DNA from: Neospora caninum Liverpool
Lineage: Eukaryota > Apicomplexa > Conoidasida > Eucoccidiorida > Sarcocystidae
Direction of reading: 5' to 3'
Length of the DNA: 64,000 nt
Assembly: GCF_000208865.1 (NCBI RefSeq)
Contig: NC_018389.1
Location: 496,001-560,000, forward strand
Shown here: one piece after another, positions 10,645 to 21,350 of the stretch
Position numbering within the stretch: position 1 is the first letter of the stretch
How the letters are laid out: each line of letters opens with the position of its first letter
The notes under the pieces: model-generated
The model's input: the letters and a program-made list of their open reading frames with translations, nothing else
Told to the model about the DNA's origin: nothing
The model's database searches: none
Translations under genes and position numbers: made by a program

Positions 10645-13600
10645 ATGGCGTTTGTCAAGGCGCTCAAGAACAAGGCGTACTTCAAGCGGTACCAGGTCAA
10701 GTACCGCAGAAGGCGACGTACGTGTTAGGAAAAAAATACCCCACCATCAAGTGGAGCGGGGACTGTCGCGTTGTTGTGCTGTGAAAAAAGCATGGTAACA
10801 AGTGAAAAAAACCGTAGTTTGCAGGTGCAAATGTCGTTCTTTTTTGTCAACGCGCGCTTTTTATCCACGCCCCTTTTTTTGTGCTGTTGTTCCCCGGTAT
10901 CAAGCACTTTGAAACTTCCGCCCCACGCCCCTGTCGCCGAGCTCCTCGCTCTTTCCTGTACCTTTCCGTTCCAGTGGCTGCCATTGGAGAAATGGGGAAA
11001 GAAGCACAGACCGTCGTCAGAAAGGGTGTTTGGGGCGGGCAGAAGTTGTGCACAGATGTGTATGCGTTTTCCCGTCCGGTCGCCGTCGCCAGCGTCCGGA
11101 CTGCCGTTCGAGGGTTTGCCACCTGGACGCTTCCCTGTTGTGTCCCCGCCGTAGGCTTTTTGTACGTTTTGCATCTCTTGTCGTAACGTGGCTGTTGTCC
11201 TGCCCACCCTGCAAAAAAGGTTTCGCATGGAGTGCGACAGACCAACCGAGGATTGCTGTGCGTCAGGCCTCGCGGCGTTCTCGCGCCAAACGCTTTTCTG
11301 CTTTTTTCCCCGTGTGTCCCTTCGAGTCTGGCAGCGTAAAATCTCTGATTGCGTTGTTCCGTAGCTCTTTTCCTTGCCTGCATTGTTCTCGGTGTCCAAC
11401 GCGGGTATCCTGGTGCATGGGCCATCCCTGTCGATGTGAAAGAAAGGTTCCTCCCGAGTGTGTGGGTGTATCTGCACGTGCATGTTCCTATATCTCGACT
11501 CGCTTTCGGATGCACGTTGGTGGGTAGTTTCGTTCGCGAGTGTCGCGGGGGTGGGTGCGTGTGGCGTGTGCCGTGCGAGCATTGGGGAAAGGGAGGTTCT
11601 AATACAGCTTTGACACGGTCGTTCACTGCTGTCCCTTGGCTGATGATCTCTTCGGAGTGTCGTCGGCCTTGCTGAGGCGCGTGTTCGTCAGCAGAGCTGT
11701 TTTGCGCCTTCCGAGAATATGTAGCCACCTGAAACCGACAAATGGCTTTCTTTCCACAGCTTTCTTGTCGACCTGTCGGCGGCGACACTGGGGTTCACGA
11801 GTATTCGGAGGAACGGCAGATTTTGCCAGTTGCAGTTGAGAGCCCAGCCGGTTTTGGTGCTGGGATCCCCGAGTGGGTCTCGCTGCGTGGGCTGAAGGAT
11901 CGGCAGTCTTTGAATCCTTCGCTTCTGCGTGTTGCGTGCGCCTGTCGTGCAGAGGGAAAGACCGACTACGCCGCTCGCCGTGCTTTGGTCCTCCAAGACC
12001 GCAACAAGTACAACGCACACAAGCACCGCCTGGTGGTGCGACTGACAAACAAGCGGATCATTTGCCAGGTGGTTTACTCCACCATCGAAGGAGACCGCAT
12101 CCTTGCCAGCGCAGAGTCGACCGAGCTGCCCCGCTATGGCGTCAAGATCGGTTTGACCAACTACGCCGCTGCTTACTGCACCGGTCTCCTTCTGGCCAGA
12201 CGCGTGCTGAAGCATCTCGGCATGTCTGAGGCCTTCGAGGGCGTCGAGGCCACCGGGGAAGAGTTCCACATTGAGGAAAACTTCGGTGAACGCCGCCCCT
12301 TCAAGGTCCTCCTCGATGTCGGCATCGTCAGAACCACCGTCGGTGAGTCGAACTGTCTGGACAGCGCAACCGGGGCCGTTTGCGGGTTTGCAAAGATCCG
12401 CAGGCCCACACGAGGAAATAGGCGCCAAGCCAAGGTCCATGGTGTGTCTGCGTACACGGGTGTCTGTCTATAGGCCTGGCTGATGATTTCTCTTAATCAA
12501 GCTCAACACTGTCTGAGCACCTTTGGTGCATGTTGAGACTTAACATCTTCTTTCCCCGACTGAAGGCGCTTACCTACTCGTTCCTGTATCTGTGTGGCTG
12601 GCCTTTGCGTCCTCGCCGCGAAGGTCTGAACTGTTTGTTCTCTCGTCCTCCGTTTGTTGTTTGAAGAATGTCTCTCGTGGGTTTTGTCTCCCCGATTTGT
12701 CGCAGCCTCTGTATGGACCTCCCTCGTGTGGCAGTCTGAAGCCTTGGCACACCAATCTGCGTTTTGCTGCCGCACTAGACTCCAAGGGTGCGTGAATGGT
12801 TTCTTTCGCCTCCCGTTTTTGGTCCCTACAAGCTGTTTCTGGCGGGGTGTCTGGTGGTGATGTGTCTATACTCGACCTCTGGACGGCGCCTGATGTCGGT
12901 CAGTCATGCAGTTTCGGGCGATTGACCGCTTTTGTCATGTTTCAGGCAACCGCGTCTTCGGCGCCATGAAGGGCGCAGCTGACGGAGGCCTGCACGTCCC
13001 CCACGGCATCAAGAAGTTCCCCGGATACTCCAAGCCCGAGGGCGAAGGCGAGGGCTCCTATGACCCTGAGGCGCACCGCGCTCGCATTTTGGGCCTCCAC
13101 GTGGCAGACTACATGCGTCAACTGAAGGAGGAAGACCCGGAGAAGTACAGCGCTCAGTTCGCTCAGTACATCAAGAACAAGATCGAGGCTGACGACATCG
13201 AGGCTATGTACAAGAACGCGCATGCACAAATCAGAAAGAACCCCGACCCCGTCAAGAAGGAGAGAGCCGCCAACGCCCAGAACGTCCGACAGGGCAACGT
13301 GATCAAGACCGCCAAGGGCCAGTACGTTCGCAACGTGAAGTTGACCAAGGCCCAGAGACGCGAGCGCGTGCAACAGAAGGTAAGGAAAGAAGGACGAATA
13401 GATATAATGACTTTCTTGTACGTTGTTTTTTAAAATCGCAGGTGGGCAAATTAGTGACATAGGGTGTAGAGACACCGAAACGGAAGAGCCTGTATGAGGT
13501 CCAGTTGCTTTTCGCGTCATTCCTCTGTGCTGGTTGTTTCAACCCAACGTGTGGTGTAAATTTCGTTCTTGTATTTGTTGTCGGCACTGGACAAGTAGAG

Positions 13601-13689
13601 GAGGCATTTCATAAGTGGGGTGTCCTGTGGTGTGGCTTTGTTCTGTACAGATCGCAATGATTGCGGAGCAGATGGCGGCGGAGGCATAA
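10645..13689 (+). CDS. RPL5: 60S ribosomal protein L5 (uL18)
   Basis: Binds 5S rRNA and, with L11, docks it on the large subunit. Four exons (10645-10717, 11953-12342, 12946-13379, 13651-13689) join in frame to 311 residues (human 297). The N-terminus [17 protein letters not shown] is near identical to the eukaryotic family. Exon 2 carries [20 protein letters not shown] and [20 protein letters not shown]. Exon 3 carries [20 protein letters not shown] and [17 protein letters not shown] 13-codon last exon encodes [12 protein letters not shown]. The exon 1/2 junction makes a Gln codon (C|AG) where most homologues have Glu (RRRR-E-GKTDY). The exon 2/3 junction makes Gly (G|GC), matching RTTTGNKVFG in human. 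A 5' UTR intron is likely, because an acceptor-like tract abuts the ATG. Confidence 0.97.
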
Positions 13690-14569
13690 GGAGACTATCC
13701 GCAATTGCACTTGTCGAATTCCTCTTCTTTTCATAAGATTTCTGTGGAGAGAACGAAGGAAACTTTGTTTCTGCGCGTTTCGGGGAGGGGCGGATGCAGC
13801 GAACGTAAAGGACGCAGGGTTGGGAGTGTAGAAACTCCTAGAAAGGTGGAGACATTTCCCTATGCACACGTACAGTTTTGGGAGAGCATTCAGTTCGAGG
13901 GCTTTTCCTCTGAGCTTTACTGTGTGTCACGCGTTAGTTCTGTAAAACTCTTCATCGGGAAGGGGGAGATCTCGTTTTTCTGGAGGGATGGTTCGACGAA
14001 GGACTGTAATATGTGTCCTTGATTTTCATAGTGATGCGATGAACAGAAAAGCGACATGGTGGAACCCCGACGACAACTGTCTCTTGAAAAGAAGAAACAC
14101 CTTCTCCTTTTCACTTTTTGTGTTATCTTGATGCTGGCCCCGGAGCGTTTGTTGCCGGAGGACTGTCATTCTCGGGTGCTGCGGCAACCGTCCAATATCC
14201 TTTTTGAACTTTCGCTCCTTTATAGCCGAGCAAGGTCACCCATGTCGTCTCTTCGCCGGGAGGAAGAGCCACGGTGTCTCTGCAGGTACGGCAGTCGTCA
14301 GGCTCCGTAAGGACAAAGAACAGTAGGTCGATTCCGTTTCTCTACTACGACTAGCGATAGGTCTCCGACATCCTGTGTCAACAGCTCCACCAGTCTAGTA
14401 CTGACATTGAAAGGAATGTCGTGTATGTGCGTTGGCTACCTGTGTTTGTGGTGCGTGTGGAAGCCTTCCGTGTGTGATGTCTCCTGCCTCTGCGGCACAA
14501 ATCTTGTTTCAATCTCCCATTAGCACCGAGGAGTCTAGTGGCTGATCTCCGTCAGCCACCACTCTTCCC
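13690..14569. other. RPL5 3' flank
   Basis: Probable RPL5 3' UTR and tail-to-tail spacer with the candidate minus-strand gene ending at 14570. No coding signal was recognised. Confidence 0.45.
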
Positions 14570-15282
14570 TCAGGTCGCTAAGTTCGATTGATAGAATGAT
14601 TCGAAGTCCCAGCGATTTCCCCTGGGGATGTCATGGGCACTTTTGACGAGGGCAGTGAATGAGGCCTGAACGATGAAAGCGAGATTGTCTTCTTTCATGC
14701 AGCCACAGCTGTCACAGAAGCAAGTCAATCGTCTGAGGGAGACGTCCCAAGGCTTCTGCGTGTGTCTGTCCATGTTAATTTGTGATACACGCATGTCCTT
14801 TTACTTCGTTGCTTTCGTTCGGGCGCTCCCGTCGTTTGTGACCTAGTCTCTGCTGGTAATGAGAGGAATCATGATGATCCAAAACGGATTATATAAAATG
14901 GGTAATTTGCGTCTGACGCTTCTGATGCATCAATCCAATCTTCTGATTGATTTCCCCTCACCTGCATCTTGACTGACCGCCGTGGCCGGTCTCTGCCTTC
15001 GTTTTGTCAGTCTCACCTCATGTATCTCCTCTGTTGCTCTGTGCGGCTCCGCGTTCGCGGCGACCTGCGCGTAGTGCACCAGGTGGCCGTCGTCGAGGTT
15101 AGATTACGAGCAATGAGAGTCCTGCGCTTCTGACCAGCGTCGAGCCTCAGCACGGCGTTCGGAAAGCGAGACAGGGGCGTGTGCTCTTTCTGCGAACAGC
15201 CAAGAAACTTTTCCCGCGCGCTCATGCGGCTGCATCGACTGTGGGAGCTTCCTGTTTTTTGTGCCCGTGGCGTGGCGCACAC
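14570..15282 (-). CDS. Candidate two-exon gene, unknown protein (~134 aa)
   Basis: Two minus-strand frames join cleanly: 15282-15017 and 14708-14570. The donor ATGAG|GTGAGA is an excellent match and the acceptor follows a TTGCTTCTGTGACAG tract. The split codon makes Ser and the combined frame stays open to a TGA. The predicted N-terminal half is basic (Arg/Ser/Thr rich). The C-terminal exon reads MKEDNLAFIVQASFTALVKS then AHDIPRGNRWDFESFYQSN, which looks like folded protein. The AHDIPRGNRWDFE part faintly recalls the PMC2NT region of Rrp6/EXOSC10 exonucleases, but no nuclease domain follows. It could be a small gene, a degenerate fragment or a chance frame. Confidence 0.3.
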
Positions 15283-17659
15283 AATGTACGCGTTCTATGG
15301 GCTGCGTGCACACATTCGCCTAACTATGTCCGCTTGCGTGTAAATATCTGTGAACGTTGCCATCGAGTGATGATCTGGTTCTACTCCTGACACCTCTTGA
15401 TTGAGTCGGCGGCGTGAGCTCGCTCGCGCCGTCCCTGATCGGAAAAATGAACAAAATGAACTGACATTTGGCCGTCGTTTCTTGTGCAAATTCTTGTCTC
15501 CCACGTGAGAGAGCAGTCAAACCCAGAATTGAGTGATGAGACCTTTTTTTACCATCTTTCGGGGCAGATGGAGGCCCTCATAGGGTCCTAATGTTGATTC
15601 CTACTTCCATGACTCTGACTTCTGGGACTGCTCTTTCTTGTGCAAATGTGAGCCCAATCGTTGAAGTCTTAAATTGGTTTGATGTCGCGTGCAGTTGCAT
15701 GCGCCGGCGTGTTCAACTCCACAGATGTGTGTCCTGTTCTGTCCAGTGAAGTCAGAAGCGCCTGCTATTTCTTTTTCAGTACAGGTTGCTCTTGGGTCAC
15801 TGGTAAAGCATATGCGGGGTGTTGTGTTATTCGTCACGGGGGAGATAAGACATCTTTCGCTCCTCATATGAGTGACTCTACCTCACACGGAAGGAATGCA
15901 TGTTCGGAGAACTATCACGTTCAGTTACCATGCACGAGTCTCTTTCGGTGTGTAGAAGAGTGACCTATCGACCTCAAGTCCTATCTCGTCTGCCGTGCTT
16001 TCGTTTTCAACGAATCAGGGCAGTTGAGAAACCATCGCGAGGTCAGATGGAAGCTGAGGCTACTTAGGCATAGTTGGGGGGGCTCGATTGTTTCACACAC
16101 GGGCCACCCTTGGAAATCGTCGCCCACAGGGAAAATGCAGAAAATCAGCTTCTGTTTCTCTATAGTCGCCACAGCTGATGAGAATCTACCCAAATATAAG
16201 GAAGTGCCGTCTGAGCTCCAGATGCTTTCGAGCGCCTGGTTGATGAGGGAAAACTCTGATCCGCAAAAGGCGGTGGCTGATACTTTGCCATTTTTGTGCT
16301 CTTCATAGAATATTGCTTCGTGAGTTTACCCTGGTTTGTTGTTTCACCCCATTGTTGCTCGCTTTTTTTTCGTGCCTTTCAAGCGGGTGACGAGGAATGG
16401 TCGCGTACCCGTGTATTGCTCGATTTTGTCATCTTGGTGACAGCTTCAATGCAAAGTTCACGAGGCTCACACGTCGGACCCGACGCATATGCTCGCGTTT
16501 ACCCTTTAGCTAAATGTATGGGCATCTGCATCGTGTGTCGACTTCTCGCGTGTTAGACTGTACAATGAGGGATAAAGTTGAGACCTAGCTTGCCTGTTTT
16601 CGGCCTCATCGCTTTGTCTCCGTTCCCCCCTCTCACAAATCATGCGGTACACCTTTGCTGGATTTAACGAGAAGTTTTGAGAGCTTGTGGTTAGTAGACG
16701 CAAGCGACAGTCGGTGGATAACGCGGTCTCTACGGCAGCAGGTGATGATTCTCTTAATTGGTCTGTGTTTCTGAGAACACACATGCGGCTAACATAAACG
16801 AGTCTGACAGTCTGCCGATCGCGAATTTCCGGTTCCATGGATCTGTGAAATGCACACGTGTACGTATGCCTTTTCTTCCCTTACCCACGGGTACGGTCTG
16901 CTCGCACGTGCGACCGTTTGGTTGCTATGTCAACAGACAAGTCGTGTGTCTGCATCTAACCCACCCGTGGGAGATTGATTCTCTTTTGTCGCCCGCAGTG
17001 ATCGGCGCCTGGCGCAAATCAGTGGTCACTGCGTTGAATCTCAGGAGGACAGTCGAGTCGTTTCGAAGAACGACTGTGCATGCTTGTCGTGCTTTGTCGC
17101 GGAACGATACCATGTGCTGATCCCTGTTGTATGGATAGTTGTGTGTTTTCCGTAAGGTGTCCACAGTTGTCATTTACTTAAAGTGCGTCCGTCCTAATGT
17201 GTGGCGTTGGAGAATTGGAATGTGTCGTTAAGGATGATTCAAGTTCTACAATCACGACGGTCTGCTGACTCGTGAGCACCAATCGTTGGTCGCTTTCAAT
17301 GGAGAGAGTAGAACTTACTGACAGACATTTTCTAGTTCCCTGTGTGCCTAGGTGATGCTGGCCCTTTCTGAGTTTGTTTCGGTGACTGCTAAATGCGTTT
17401 AAAGGACCGAGAACAGGTTTCCCTCGGCTAGCGAGTTTTTTTACATGTCGGAAATGGAACAAGAGTCTGGTTTCTCAGCTTCACATCAGTTTTTTCAGTG
17501 ACGCGGGCTGCGGATCTAGTGATGACTATCTTAGGACACCCACGACACAATTCGTGTATGAGTTGCCTATGTTATTCGTACTGCCTGAGAGATCCCGCAA
17601 CTGCGTTTTCCAAGATCGGCCATCCTCTGCTTTTGTATCCAACCTCACAGGAGGATGAG

Positions 17660-17770
17660 ACAATTGACCATCAAATTCTGAATGGCAACCGCCAGCTGTG
17701 TTCAACCTTTTACTGCTTACCAAAGCTGATCCTGTGAGGAATCATTATTTCTGACGTTAATGAATAGCTG

Positions 17771-17825
<55 letters not shown>

Positions 17826-17914
17826 CGTGGGACAGTGATGAGATAAGACCATCAAATTCTGAATGGTAGAGACCAAATGTGGTCAACTCTTAACTGCTTA
17901 CCAAAACTGATACC
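17660..17914. repeat. Direct repeat pair flanking (AT)24
   Basis: A unit of about 68 bp beginning GACCATCAAATTCTGAATGG and ending CTGCTTACCAAAACTGAT is present at about 17666-17734 and 17847-17914 at roughly 80% identity by eye. Between the copies lies an uninterrupted (AT)24 tract (17775-17822). Both copies have the same orientation. Confidence 0.75.
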
Positions 17915-18453
17915 TTTGACACTGTGGAATGTAACCCTGCTCGTGAATTCGTGTCATTCTACATTGTGACTCATCTTTGTGGTGTGTGTTCGCTAGCGTT
18001 GACTAGAGTGTTCTCTGGGGTGAAATCATGTCCGTATCAGTGAACCCTTAAATGTAGCATCCCGTGGTGTTCCTTCTGTATTTTACGTATTGATACTAAC
18101 ACGATGGAAGATGTGTCGCTGTTGAGTAGACTGGTGACGCTAAACCCAGGGGAATGTCTCTGGTGATGATATCTTATTCCACACAGACCTGTTCTGAAGT
18201 CATAACATGGCTTATGTGGAGATATTCAGCGCGAATACTTTGAGTCCAGTTAGACATTTCCCTGGTACGTTTTGTGTGTCTTGCGTGCAATGTAGTGGGA
18301 TGCAGTGCTTGAGCCGACGGATGTGCCTAGGACTATGCCGCTAGCTTTCCTTGAAGTATTCCCTTGTTTCTGTTGCTGTCACCGTACGGTGGGACTCGCG
18401 TATGCGAACAGTGCCAACGGTAAGTAATTTGGCATTCTGCCTTTTCTTTTTCA

Positions 18454-19059
18454 GTGTCTGAAATCGACCGGGTTGTCATACTAGATGATGGTGTATGTGC
18501 TGTATTCGTGGCCATCTCATTGGGCTATGGTGCCGTGCAAGGTTATGATGCGCGGAAGCCAAATCAGAGAGGGCCAGAGTATCATACCGAGTTAATCGCA
18601 GGCGCCCCAAGCACGCCGAGTTTGTTTCGTTGTGTATGGGGTGTTTCTGTTTCATGCCTCGGCGACATTAAAAGTTGGGTGAAAAGTTTTTGGAATTTTT
18701 ACTGGGTAGTGTTCATTGTAAGTGTGCTCAGGGACAGTTTAATTCAACTGCGTGTTCTCTGTGTCCATTGGGTAAGCCAGGTAGAAAGTTGGGGAACACG
18801 CTTGATAATCAATTACCCAAGGTTGTTCTGTACCTTGCGGTTTAAATGGCCCCAAGCGTATACTCAATGCTCCTCCATAATTCATGTAGACGCTTGTGTT
18901 TTTTTGTGTCGACACGGAACTCCGTGGTGCGACAGTTTGAGGTGTCCGTTCGAGAAGGTACGCGCTCGAGTACCAGCGGGTTTGAGAATTGCTGAAAGAT
19001 GCTTCAGTGGATTTCTAAGAGTGCCCGTACACAAATCCATGTCTCGACAATTTTTCTGA
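18454..19059 (+). other. Unassigned 201-codon frame
   Basis: Open plus-strand frame directly after a strong acceptor-like tract (CTTTTCTTTTTCAG, 18441-18454). It reads SEIDRVVILDDGVCAVF near the start and has a good internal donor (GAGAAG|GTACGC) near 18957. A GTAAGT donor-like site 35 bp upstream is too close to pair with that acceptor. No domain was recognised; a chance frame is possible. Confidence 0.15.
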
Positions 19060-21350
19060 ATTTTTTACGATCTGTGGTTGAATGTGTTCATGATGTTTTT
19101 TAGCCGTTTCTGAACGTGTTGTGTTTATATTATATGTATCGGTGATATTATGGTGGCTTTTTTCGTGTGTGGTGTACTCTTTTCCCTTGGACTTATTTTG
19201 TTATGGGTATATGTAGGCGTCGTCTTGTTCGTGTTTCTCGAGATCTGTTCTATTTTCAAAACTTAAATAATCAATGTTATTTCTACTACTTGCCAGAGCT
19301 GTTCAGCTTAGGAGGTGGCGGAAGTCCGCTCCACATCCTAATCGAACATTTTCCGGTTCTGCCGGATTTTCCAGAGGCTTCAGTTAGAGTGTGGATCCAA
19401 CAAATAAGGAGGCAACAGGGGAGCATAATTTTCGAGTGTCTCACCTTACGCGCAAGAGTGTACGGCTTTTGCTTAGGTGTTAGTCGATATATGACAGGTG
19501 AAAGGGATACGTATCGCTCAGCTAAGCGGCGTCAGCAGATATACGCTGTGGTAGCAGAGGACAAATCACGATGTTGCCAAACATTTGTAAGAAACGTTGG
19601 ATCAGCGAGTCGCAGGTGCTCTCTAAAGGCTTTGCTGAGTCGATGCGGTCAGCGGAGTTATTCAGTAAACTAACAAAAAAGCGACGGGCGTTTTCGAATC
19701 TTGGGAACGGCATCGCATTCAACTATTCAACAGACTCTACTGAAATGCCACCCAACCGAAGTAGGGAGTGTTGTACTCGTACGCTAATTGAAGGGCCGCG
19801 GCGACACACTCGCTCCGTGTCATTTGGCTGACACATCACCCACGGAAAGATGCATCGAAGGAAATATCGTTACGGGTGTTTCCCCAGGGGGAGAAAACCT
19901 CTACAACGTCGTTTTTAGTCAGGTTTGACTGGTGTGAGACTGCTAAGCCTGGAGGAGGAAACGTTTATCATCAAGTGCGACAACCGAGAGTCGTTTGTCG
20001 CCGATTGCTGCTACGTGGGGACAGTCGTAAGGGCCGGGAAGAGCACGGATTAGCACTGCCGCCTTCTGCGGAGATGCTGCTTCAGGCAAAGGTAACCATG
20101 TGGAAAGATGGTATAGGTACAGTCAATAATAGCTTGTTTCCCCGCTACGCAGAGGCGTGAATAAATAAGGATGCAACAAGAGCAACAAAGGCAAGGTTGT
20201 TTTGTTGCATGTTGGACAGCGTGAGTCCCCCAGTAACATGTTTTCTAGAGAACAAGAAGAACGAAACACCAGGAAGAAGCGTTCACGGCACAGAAGAAAA
20301 CTGGTAAAACAGGTAGGTCACTCTGCGGCCCTCTGAGAACTTAGCCGTGGAAGGCTTTTTGTTGGCGCGAAAATTCATTTCTCATACGACAGCATAGAGA
20401 GGCGTAAAAAAAGCGATTTTTTTTGCCTCAATTGGGTAGCATAGACCGACCTGCAGAACAATTTTGTTGTTCCCTAAACAAAAAGTGGCCATGCAAAAAC
20501 AAACGCGTCTGCGAGACGTTACCGGAGGAAAAAACGCAATTACGCTATCCAATTCAAGACGGGACCTCATTCAGCTTCGATAATGAGTGCCGAAGCTGCA
20601 AGGGAACAGAACGTCCAATCAAGGAGGCCAGGACACAACGTGTAGACGAGGAAAAATGCGAACGGATGGTTTTGGTGGTAATCATAAGAATTTATAGTCT
20701 TGCTTACAAAATTAGATTCACAATCCAGATTCTCGGCCGCGGTGTAGAGCGAATACGAGTTTCTAGTGTTGCATCATCTCTTACGAAGAATGGGCATGTT
20801 CGAAGGAGCATCCCCATAATCAAGAAATTGAATCTGTCCCTTCTGTGCTTTCTTAGTGACTCTTTTCAGTGCTAAAAATAGTCACACCACCACCGCAAAG
20901 GAACCCAAGTGCAAATATAGTGGATCGTTCAGCACACACGAATGGTCTCAAAAAAGATTTATGCTACACGTGGCACGCCTCCGCTCACCATGAACCCGTC
21001 ACTTACACGTGAGCTTCTTTGTAGCTCGGTGCACGTGACGAGCTTCAAAAAGAGAGGAAATATATGCATATACAGAAGCGATGCAGAGCGATTCGCTTCC
21101 CTTTGTTTTTTAGAGGCTCCCTCCCTTAATGGGACACACCAGTCCACATCTACCGTAGAAGCAATGAATTACTGCATATTCATACTCGCATTTACGTTTG
21201 TATATCAACACGCCTAAAAATAGAGATTTGTATAGATGGAGCGATGCATAAGCATCAATGGAACAGACCTTGTCTCTACGTTTTCTGTCGTCGTCTCCTG
21301 GGAGCATCGTGAAACAGTCCCTTACCTGCGGAAGGTGGTCAAACTAGTCA

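Larger units (their letters stand above)
15283..21350. other. Gene-poor, more AT-rich stretch
   Basis: About 6 kb between the small minus candidate and the CHORD gene stop. It is visibly richer in A+T than flanking coding DNA. Minus-strand frames are short. On the plus strand, frames of 201 codons (18454-19059), 168 codons (19167-19673) and 86 codons (19571-19831) stand out but match no family I know. It also holds a pair of ~68-bp direct repeats flanking an (AT)24 tract and an 8-bp inverted repeat ATGCAACA/TGTTGCAT near 20171-20210. The right end should include the CHORD 3' UTR. Confidence 0.45.

Noticed and set aside
18415..18454. 35-bp intron between GTAAGT and the strong acceptor
   Set aside because: Too short for spliceosomal introns seen in this window (300-1000 bp); at most one of the two sites can be used.
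19876..20160. Plus-strand RFDWCETAKPGG resembling the RHDWHQTGG segment of CHORDC1
   Set aside because: It lies on the strand opposite the CHORD gene, lacks the following CS-domain strands and is probably coincidental.
15981..21350. Search for a CS domain downstream of CHORD2
   Set aside because: A TAG stop follows nine codons after the last CHORD histidine in a well-spliced terminal exon, and no CS-like motif was found on the minus strand further downstream.
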